Origin: Bacteroidaceae bacterium
Lineage (GTDB): Bacteria > Bacteroidota > Bacteroidia > Bacteroidales > Barnesiellaceae_A
DNA: 64,000 nucleotides
Assembly: GCA_017555825.1 (NCBI GenBank)
Contig: JAFZFQ010000021.1
Location: 1 to 64,000 of the forward strand
Direction of reading: 5' to 3'
The notes beneath the pieces are model-generated. The model worked only from the letters and a program-made list of their open reading frames with translations. It ran no database searches and was not told the DNA's origin. The translations under genes and the position numbers were made by a program. Shown here in pieces: positions 18,490 to 24,727 of the stretch; position 1 is the stretch's first letter, and each line of letters starts with the position of its first letter.

Positions 18490-18638
18490 CGTCGAAATAT
18501 TGCCCGCATAGGGCACTATGATAAAACACTGAAAACAAGACAATTAAAACAAGAACAAACACACACAATTACAATACCTTAATCTTCAGGCACTTGTAGT
18601 TGTAACGTTATAAGTTTACAATTATTAAAACCTAAGCT

Positions 18639-18866
18639 ATGGCAAAAATCAAAGGAGCTATTACCGTGAACGCTGAACGTTGCAAAGGCTGCAACTTGTG
18701 CGTCGTAGCCTGCCCGTCAGACGTGCTTGCGCTACAACCTCAAAAAGTAAACCAAAAAGGCTATAACTACGCCTATATGGCTAACCCCGACAACTGCATC
18801 GGTTGTGCAAGTTGTGGTATCGTATGTCCCGACGGATGTATCGAGGTTTATAAAGTGAAACTTTAA
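18639..18866 (+). CDS. korD: 2-oxoacid:ferredoxin oxidoreductase delta subunit (2x4Fe-4S)
   Basis: A 75-residue ferredoxin-like protein with two cluster motifs, CKGCNLCVVACP and CIGCASCGIVCPDGC. It passes electrons from the thiamine-bound substrate to free ferredoxin. Gene order (delta, alpha, beta, gamma) and short spacing show it belongs to the four-subunit oxidoreductase. It starts with ATG at 18639. The codons in this and the next three genes are strongly biased to a few choices, as expected for abundant proteins. Confidence 0.92.
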   Translation: MAKIKGAITVNAERCKGCNLCVVACPSDVLALQPQKVNQKGYNYAYMANPDNCIGCASCGIVCPDGCIEVYKVKL

Positions 18867-18925
18867 CACTATCTGCCCACAAAGCAAATAGAGAGTAACG
18901 AACAAATAAAGAAAAACACATACTC

Positions 18926-20005
18926 ATGAGTGAAGAAGTAAAATTGATGAAAGGTAACGAAGCTATCGCTCACGCAGCTATTCGTAGCGGTGCCGACGGA
19001 TACTTTGGTTACCCTATCACACCTCAATCTGAGGTAATGGAGACATTGATGGCTGAAAAGCCTTGGGAAACAACCGGTATGGTAGTATTGCAAGCCGAGA
19101 GTGAGTTGGCAGCTATCAACATGGTATATGGTGGCGCATGCTGCGGTAAAGCCGTTATGACATCATCATCAAGCCCCGGTATCAGTCTCAAACAAGAAGG
19201 TATTTCATATTGCGCAGGTGCCGAGCTTCCCTGTCTTATTCTCAACGTAATGCGTGGTGGTCCCGGTCTTGGTACTATCCAACCCAGCCAAGCCGACTAC
19301 TATCAAACATGTAAAGGTGGTGGTCACGGTGACTATCGTCTTATCGTGTTGGCTCCCGCATCGGTACAAGAGATGGCCGACTTCGTAAACCTCGGTTTCG
19401 ACCTCGCCTTCAAATATCACAACCCCGCAATGATTCTCTCTGACGGTGTTATCGGTCAAATGATGGAGAAAGTTGTATTGCCTCCCTTCCGTCCTCGTCG
19501 TACAGAGGCCGAAGTACGCGCACAAGAGCCTTGGGCAGCCCAAGGTCGCACACCCGACCGCGCACGCAACGTGATCACATCACTTGAGATGGACCCCGTT
19601 GTTATGGAGCAACGCAACATCAAATTGCAAGCTAAATATGCCGAAATCGAAGCAAACGAAGTACGTTACGAGACTATCAACTGCGAAGACGCCGACTACC
19701 TCATGGTAGCATTTGGTTCAATGGCTCGTATTGCACAAAAAGCTATCGACTTGGCAAAAGAAGAGGGCATCAAACTTGGTTTGTTGCGTCCTATCACTTT
19801 GTGGCCCTTCCCCACAAAAGCTATCGCCGAGGCAGCTAAGGGCAAGAAAGGTGTATTGGTAGCCGAGATCAACGCCGGTCAAATGATTGACGACGTTAAA
19901 CTCGCCGTAAACTGCAGCCTCCCCGTTGAGCACTTTGGTCGCTTGGGTGGTATTGTTCCCAGCCCCGAAGAAGTTGTTGCAGCTATCAAAGAGAAACTCA
20001 TGTAA
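18926..20005 (+). CDS. korA: 2-oxoacid:ferredoxin oxidoreductase alpha subunit (VorB/KorA type)
   Basis: A 359-residue pyrimidine-binding domain subunit of a thiamine-diphosphate 2-oxoacid:ferredoxin oxidoreductase, which decarboxylates a 2-oxoacid to its acyl-CoA while reducing ferredoxin. Conserved blocks are FGYPITPQSEVMETL, the catalytic Glu region QAESELAAINMVYGGA, TSSSSPGISLKQEGISY and the C-terminal ERFGRLGG-like HFGRLGGIVPSPEE. The family is annotated both as 3-methyl-2-oxobutanoate (branched-chain) and 2-oxoglutarate specific; sequence alone does not settle the substrate. It lies 59 bases after the delta gene. Confidence 0.9.
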   Translation: MSEEVKLMKGNEAIAHAAIRSGADGYFGYPITPQSEVMETLMAEKPWETTGMVVLQAESELAAINMVYGGACCGKAVMTSSSSPGISLKQEGISYCAGAELPCLILNVMRGGPGLGTIQPSQADYYQTCKGGGHGDYRLIVLAPASVQEMADFVNLGFDLAFKYHNPAMILSDGVIGQMMEKVVLPPFRPRRTEAEVRAQEPWAAQGRTPDRARNVITSLEMDPVVMEQRNIKLQAKYAEIEANEVRYETINCEDADYLMVAFGSMARIAQKAIDLAKEEGIKLGLLRPITLWPFPTKAIAEAAKGKKGVLVAEINAGQMIDDVKLAVNCSLPVEHFGRLGGIVPSPEEVVAAIKEKLM

Positions 20006-20034
20006 TCAGTGATTACCTTTAAAACCGTAAGAAA

Positions 20035-20796
20035 ATGGACGTAAACGAAATAATTAAACCCGAAAACCTTGTCTATCGCAAGCCTACCTTGCTCAATGAC
20101 AATACCATGCACTACTGCCCCGGATGTAGCCACGGTGTAGCGCACAAACTCGTTGCCGAGATTATCGAAGAAATGGGTATGATGGAAAACACCATCGCAG
20201 TATCGCCCGTAGGTTGTGCAGTATTTGCATACAACTATATAGATGTAGACTGGATTCAAGCAGCTCACGGTCGTGCACCAGCAGTTGCTACAGCCGCCAA
20301 GCGTCTCAACCCCCACAAGCTCGTCTTCACTTACCAAGGTGACGGTGACCTCGCCGCTATCGGTACTGCCGAGACAATCCACGCTTGTAACCGTGGTGAG
20401 AACATCACTATCATCTTCATCAACAACGGTATCTACGGTATGACCGGTGGTCAAATGGCTCCTACTACTCTTGAGGGTATGGTAACTGTAACTTGCCCCT
20501 TCGGTCGTAAGCCCGAGTTGAACGGTTATCCCTTGCACATTGGTGAGCTCCTCGCCAAGCTCAAAGGTACTTGCTACGTAACTCGTCAAAGTGTTCACAC
20601 TCCTGCCGCTATCCGCAAGACCAAAAAAGCTATCATGAAAGGCTTTGAGAACTCAATGAACAAGAAGGGTACTTCGGTAATCGAAATCGTATCTACATGT
20701 AACACAGGTTGGAAGATGTCACCCGACAAAGCCAACGTATGGATGGAAGAGAATATGTTCGCCGAGTATCCCATGGGCGATTTGAAAAATGAATAA
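20035..20796 (+). CDS. korB: 2-oxoacid:ferredoxin oxidoreductase beta subunit (TPP-binding)
   Basis: A 253-residue subunit carrying the thiamine-diphosphate pyrophosphate site. The Fe-S/TPP N-terminal motif is YCPGCSHGVAHKL, and the Mg-TPP motif is GDGDLAAIG followed by NNGIYGMTGGQMAPTT. The AHGRAPAVATAAKRLNP segment is family-typical. It is 29 bases after the alpha subunit. It lacks a fused Fe-S domain, so electrons must leave through the separate delta subunit. Confidence 0.92.
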   Translation: MDVNEIIKPENLVYRKPTLLNDNTMHYCPGCSHGVAHKLVAEIIEEMGMMENTIAVSPVGCAVFAYNYIDVDWIQAAHGRAPAVATAAKRLNPHKLVFTYQGDGDLAAIGTAETIHACNRGENITIIFINNGIYGMTGGQMAPTTLEGMVTVTCPFGRKPELNGYPLHIGELLAKLKGTCYVTRQSVHTPAAIRKTKKAIMKGFENSMNKKGTSVIEIVSTCNTGWKMSPDKANVWMEENMFAEYPMGDLKNE

Positions 20797-20813
20797 CCGA
20801 TAAAAATACTATT

Positions 20814-21365
20814 ATGACACACGAAATAATCATTGCCGGATTTGGTGGACAAGGCGTCCTCTCAATGGGTAAAATTTTGGCTTATTCGGGTATTATGGAT
20901 GGCAAAGAGGTAACTTGGATGCCTGCCTATGGTCCCGAGCAACGCGGTGGTACTGCCAACGTAACCGTAATCTTGAGCGACGAGCGCATTTCTTCGCCCG
21001 TTCTCAACGCTTACGACGTGGCTATCGTACTCAACCAACCCTCACTCGACAAGTTTGAGAGCAAAGTGAAACCCGGTGGTATCCTCATCTACGATAGCTA
21101 CGGTATCACTACTCCTCCTACTCGTACCGACATCGAATGCTACTGCATCAACGCTACCGAGATCTCTAACGAGATGAACAACTCTAAGGCGTTCAACATG
21201 ATCGTTATGGGTGGCTTGCTCAAATTGCGTCCCATGGTTACTATGGATAGCGTAGTGATGGGCTTGAAGAAATCACTCCCCGAGCGTCACCACAAACTCA
21301 TCCCTGCCAACGAGGCAGCTATCAAGGTGGGTATGGAGCGCATCGAGAAGGTAGAGGTTAAATAA
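20814..21365 (+). CDS. korC: 2-oxoacid:ferredoxin oxidoreductase gamma subunit
   Basis: A 183-residue gamma subunit, which closes over the CoA-binding face of the complex. The start IIIAGFGGQGVLSMGKILAY and the PAYGPEQRGGTANVTVILSD motif are diagnostic. It ends the korDABC group, with 17 bases to the beta subunit and a clear terminator 20 bases downstream. Confidence 0.92.
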   Translation: MTHEIIIAGFGGQGVLSMGKILAYSGIMDGKEVTWMPAYGPEQRGGTANVTVILSDERISSPVLNAYDVAIVLNQPSLDKFESKVKPGGILIYDSYGITTPPTRTDIECYCINATEISNEMNNSKAFNMIVMGGLLKLRPMVTMDSVVMGLKKSLPERHHKLIPANEAAIKVGMERIEKVEVK

Positions 21366-21383
21366 TCATATCTATCTAAAATA

Positions 21384-21427
21384 AATAATGCTGTGCCCCT
21401 CGCGGGTACAGCATTATTTATTTTTAG
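21384..21427 (+). terminator. Rho-independent terminator after korC
   Basis: AATAATGCTGT is paired with ACAGCATTATT across a GC-rich apical stem (GCCC/GGGT), followed by TATTTTT. It isolates kor from the nhaD genes. Confidence 0.85.
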
Positions 21428-21472
21428 GTGTGTGTAAATGACGATGATAGACAATAAGCAGCCACATAAATT

Positions 21473-21505
21473 AATTTATTACAAATTTATTACAAATTTA
21501 TTACA
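21473..21505 (+). repeat. Three phased 11-bp direct repeats upstream of the first nhaD
   Basis: AATTTATTACA occurs three times head to tail without any gap or mismatch (21473-21483, 21484-21494, 21495-21505). The 11-base period is one helical turn, so all three would face the same side of the DNA. The block ends about 30 bases before a -7 element at 21537, directly next to where a -33 element should be. Confidence 0.85.
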
Positions 21506-21536
21506 GGAATAATAAGCATATATAAATATATTATAG

Positions 21537-21544
21537 TAATTTTG
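21537..21544 (+). promoter_or_regulatory. -7 element of the first nhaD promoter
   Basis: TAATTTTG fits TAnnTTTG, 39 bases before the ATG at 21583. There is no TTG at -33, which suits a promoter that depends on an activator bound at the adjacent repeats. Confidence 0.5.
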
Positions 21545-21582
21545 CAGTCATTAATTTAAAAACAACTAAAAACAACTATTTT

Positions 21583-22986
21583 ATGTATGCAGCTCTCGTA
21601 GTGGTGTTCATCATTGGCTATCTTCTCATAGCGCTCGAACATCCCATCAAAATCGACAAATCGGCAACAGCCCTTCTTTTGGGTATGGTTATGTGGGTAC
21701 TCTTTATCCTCGGTGCCGATGCACTCCCTTTTGTAGTTGAAAAAGCAGCCGAGCATGGCCACGCAGGCCACCTCAGTGACTTTGTCAACGCCGAAATTCT
21801 TCACCATATGGGTGAAATTGCTACTACTCTTTTCTTCCTCATCGGTGCTATGACCATCGTTGAGTTGGTTGACGTTCACGGAGGTTTCTCTATCATTACC
21901 GACCGTATCACATCACGCGACAAGAAGAAACTCTTGTGGATTCTCTCTTTCGTAACATTCTTCATGTCGGCTATTCTCGATAACCTCACTACCGCAATTG
22001 TAATGGTATTGTTGTTGCGCAAGTTGGTGAGCGACCCCAAAGAGCGTTGGTTGTATGCCAGCATGATTATCATTGCCGCTAATGCCGGTGGTGCTTGGTC
22101 ACCTATTGGCGATATCACAACTATCATGTTGTGGGTGAAGGGCAATGTATCTACCGTATCGGTAATTGCTTACATCATCCTCCCCAGCCTCGTGGCTATG
22201 GTTCTTCCCTTGCTCCTCGTTTCGGGCAAGCTCAAAGGCCAATTGGAGAAGGTTGAAGCCAAAACTAACGCACAAGAAAATCACGTTACCAAGAAGGAGC
22301 GCAACATGTTGTTCTACCTTGGTGTAGGTGGTCTTATCTTCGTTCCCATCTTCAAGACTATTACTCACTTGCCTCCCTTCATCGGCATGTTGTTCTCATT
22401 GAGTATCTTGTGGATTGTTACTGAGTTGATGTACAACAAAAAGGCCTTGGATCCTCAACGTCAACACCGTTTGCCCCGCATCTTGCAACGTATCGATACT
22501 CCCACTATCCTCTTCTTCTTGGGTATCCTCATGGCTGTTGCCGTATTGCAATCAACAGGTATCCTTGGCGACATGGCCAACTTGTTGGCTGAGAAGGTAG
22601 GTAATGTAAACGTTATCAACATTGTACTCGGCTTCCTTTCATCTATCGTCGACAACGTACCCCTTGTTGCTGCTGCGCAAGGTATGTATGAAATCATTCC
22701 TATTGAGTATGCTCAAACACTTGCTCCCGGCCACTGGGATCTCAACTTCATCCAAGACGGTGCATTCTGGTTGCTCCTTACTTACTGTGCCGGTGTAGGT
22801 GGTTCTATGCTCATTATCGGTTCCGCTGCCGGTGTGGTTGTTATGGGACTTGAGAAAATCAACTTCGGCTGGTACTTGAAGAACATCACTATCATTGCCG
22901 CTCTCGGTTATCTTGCCGGTGCTGCTGTTCTCATTGGTGAGTTGATGTTGTTTGACCCCGCTAAAGTTCTCCATGGTATAGGATAA
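21583..22986 (+). CDS. nhaD: NhaD-type Na+/H+ antiporter, copy 1
   Basis: A 467-residue polytopic membrane protein of the ion-transporter superfamily, NhaD family, with about 12-13 hydrophobic helices. Typical features are FMSAILDNLTTAIVM (ligand Asp/Asn), IAANAGGAWSPIGDITTIMLW and the SSIVDNVPLVAAAQGMY helix break. It exchanges Na+ for H+ across the inner membrane. A close paralog follows directly at 23151; both have 467 residues and the same N-terminal MYAALVVVFIIGYL. Divergence is concentrated in a hydrophilic loop near residues 195-240. It has its own terminator and the 11-bp repeats upstream, which the second copy lacks. Confidence 0.92.
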   Translation: MYAALVVVFIIGYLLIALEHPIKIDKSATALLLGMVMWVLFILGADALPFVVEKAAEHGHAGHLSDFVNAEILHHMGEIATTLFFLIGAMTIVELVDVHGGFSIITDRITSRDKKKLLWILSFVTFFMSAILDNLTTAIVMVLLLRKLVSDPKERWLYASMIIIAANAGGAWSPIGDITTIMLWVKGNVSTVSVIAYIILPSLVAMVLPLLLVSGKLKGQLEKVEAKTNAQENHVTKKERNMLFYLGVGGLIFVPIFKTITHLPPFIGMLFSLSILWIVTELMYNKKALDPQRQHRLPRILQRIDTPTILFFLGILMAVAVLQSTGILGDMANLLAEKVGNVNVINIVLGFLSSIVDNVPLVAAAQGMYEIIPIEYAQTLAPGHWDLNFIQDGAFWLLLTYCAGVGGSMLIIGSAAGVVVMGLEKINFGWYLKNITIIAALGYLAGAAVLIGELMLFDPAKVLHGIG

Positions 22987-23009
22987 TAGACCAACCATAT
23001 AAGACTCTT

Positions 23010-23047
23010 CAACCGCAGTGCCTTCCCGGCATTGCGGTTGCTGTTTT
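23010..23047 (+). terminator. Rho-independent terminator after nhaD copy 1
   Basis: CAACCGCAGTGCC pairs with GGCATTGCGGTTG with one wobble/mismatch, followed by CTGTTTT. The same hairpin sequence occurs after copy 2, so the terminator was duplicated with the gene. Confidence 0.78.
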
Positions 23048-23105
23048 ATGACAAAACGTAACTTGATTGTAACAACATTGTCACGCCAAAGAAATTATCG
23101 AGGGC

Positions 23106-23113
23106 TACTTTTG
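23106..23113 (+). promoter_or_regulatory. -7 element of the second nhaD promoter
   Basis: TACTTTTG matches TAnnTTTG and lies 37 bases before the ATG at 23151. A TTG is found at 23078 but the 25-base spacer is too long. None of the AATTTATTACA repeats of copy 1 is present here. Confidence 0.4.
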
Positions 23114-23150
23114 CTGCCATTTACTAAAAACCCCTAAAATCTATTATTTT

Positions 23151-24554
23151 ATGTATGCAGCACTTGTAGTGGTGTTCATCATTGGCTACCTTTTCATAGC
23201 CCTCGAACACCCGGTTAAAATTGACAAATCGGCAACTGCCCTCCTCTTGGGTATGGTTATGTGGGTACTCTTTATCCTCGGTGCCGATGCGCTTCCCTTC
23301 GTAGTTGAAAAAGCAGCCGAGCATGGTTACGCAGGCCACCTCAGCGACTTTGTCAACGCCGAAATCCTTCACCACATGGGTGAAATTGCCACCACACTTT
23401 TCTTCCTCATTGGTGCGATGACCATCGTTGAGCTTGTCGATGTACATGGAGGTTTTGCTATCATTACCGACCGCATCACTTCGCGCAGCAAGAAGAAACT
23501 CTTATGGATACTTGGTTTCGTAACATTTTTCTTGTCGGCTATTCTCGACAACCTCACAACCGCTATCGTGATGGTAATGTTGTTGCGCAAGTTGGTTAAC
23601 GATCCCAAAGAACGCTGGCTCTATGCCAGTATGATTATTATTGCCGCTAATGCCGGAGGTGCTTGGTCGCCCATCGGAGACATTACTACCATTATGTTGT
23701 GGGTGAAAGGCAATATCTCAACAGGAGCTGTTATGATGTATGTATTGCTCCCCAGCCTTGCAGCTTTGATTGTTCCCCTACTCTTCGTTACCGGCCGATT
23801 GAATGGCAAGCTCGACAAAATTGAGAACGAAGCAAAAGAAGAGAATAATCACGTCAGCACCAAAGAGCGCAACTTACTCTTCTTTATGGGCGTGGGCGGT
23901 CTTATCTTCGTACCCATCTTCAAGACCATTACTCACTTGCCACCTTTCATTGGTATGTTGTTCTCGTTGAGTATCTTGTGGATTGTCACCGAGATGATTT
24001 ACAATGGCAAGGCATTGGATCCCCAACGTCAACATCGCTTGCCCCGTATCTTGCAACGCATCGATACACCCACCATTCTTTTCTTCTTGGGTATCCTCAT
24101 GGCTGTTGCCGTATTGCAATCGACCGGCATCCTGGGCGATATGGCCAATATGTTGGCTGAGAAGGTTGGTGATGTAAACGTTATCAACATTGTACTCGGC
24201 TTCCTCTCGTCTATAGTCGACAATGTACCCCTCGTTGCAGCCGCACAAGGTATGTACCAAATCATTCCCGTAGAACAAGCTCAAGCACTTGCAGCCGGTC
24301 ATTGGGATATCAACTTCATCCAAGATGGCGCATTCTGGTTGCTCCTTACCTACTGTGCCGGTGTGGGTGGTTCTATGCTCATTATCGGTTCGGCTGCCGG
24401 TGTGGTGGTAATGGGCCTTGAGAAAATCAACTTCGGTTGGTATTTAAAGAACATCTCACTCATCGCTATGCTCGGATACCTTGCAGGTGCAGCCATCCTC
24501 ATTGGCGAGTTGATGCTCTTCCCTCCGGCCAAAGTTCTCTACGGTATAGGATAA
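23151..24554 (+). CDS. nhaD: NhaD-type Na+/H+ antiporter, copy 2
   Basis: A tandem paralog of the gene at 21583, also 467 residues, same family and same key motifs (FLSAILDNLTTAIVM, IAANAGGAWSPIGDITT, SSIVDNVPLVAAAQGMY). Most differences in the first 190 codons are synonymous, while the loop near 195-240 differs in many residues and the charged segment there is rearranged (LDKIENEAKEENNHVS). This pattern suggests duplication followed by purifying selection, perhaps with gene conversion of the ends. It has a separate -7 element and terminator, so the two copies can be expressed independently. Confidence 0.92.
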   Translation: MYAALVVVFIIGYLFIALEHPVKIDKSATALLLGMVMWVLFILGADALPFVVEKAAEHGYAGHLSDFVNAEILHHMGEIATTLFFLIGAMTIVELVDVHGGFAIITDRITSRSKKKLLWILGFVTFFLSAILDNLTTAIVMVMLLRKLVNDPKERWLYASMIIIAANAGGAWSPIGDITTIMLWVKGNISTGAVMMYVLLPSLAALIVPLLFVTGRLNGKLDKIENEAKEENNHVSTKERNLLFFMGVGGLIFVPIFKTITHLPPFIGMLFSLSILWIVTEMIYNGKALDPQRQHRLPRILQRIDTPTILFFLGILMAVAVLQSTGILGDMANMLAEKVGDVNVINIVLGFLSSIVDNVPLVAAAQGMYQIIPVEQAQALAAGHWDINFIQDGAFWLLLTYCAGVGGSMLIIGSAAGVVVMGLEKINFGWYLKNISLIAMLGYLAGAAILIGELMLFPPAKVLYGIG

Positions 24555-24578
24555 ACCGTTTCTATTATACAAACGCAT

Positions 24579-24615
24579 CAACCGCAGTGCCCACACAGCA
24601 TTGCGGTTGTTGTTT
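24579..24615 (+). terminator. Rho-independent terminator after nhaD copy 2
   Basis: CAACCGCAGTGC at 24579-24590 pairs with GCATTGCGGTTG at 24598-24609, then TTGTTTA. It is nearly identical to the hairpin after copy 1. Confidence 0.75.
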
Positions 24616-24631
24616 ATGGAGATAGGCATAA

Positions 24632-24672
24632 TAAAAAACGAGGTTGTGCCATATGTTACCGACACAACCTCG
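24632..24672 (-). terminator. Rho-independent terminator of the TonB-barrel operon
   Basis: Read on the minus strand, CGAGGTTGTG (24672-24663) pairs with CACAACCTCG (24648-24639) and is followed by TTTTTTAT, 56 bases after the stop of the barrel gene. Confidence 0.82.
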
Positions 24673-24692
24673 AGCTGAAACAGCTTTTTTTA
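24673..24692 (+). terminator. Short plus-strand terminator hairpin
   Basis: AGCTG-AAA-CAGCT followed by seven T residues. It directly abuts the minus-strand terminator, so the convergent ends of nhaD copy 2 and the barrel operon are insulated in both directions. Confidence 0.55.
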
Positions 24693-24727
24693 ATCTAATC
24701 TTATCTAATGTATATCAATGTTTTCTG

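Noticed and set aside
21583-24554. Two nhaD copies as an assembly artefact
   Set aside because: The copies differ at many synonymous positions and in a whole loop, and have different upstream regions, so both are real.
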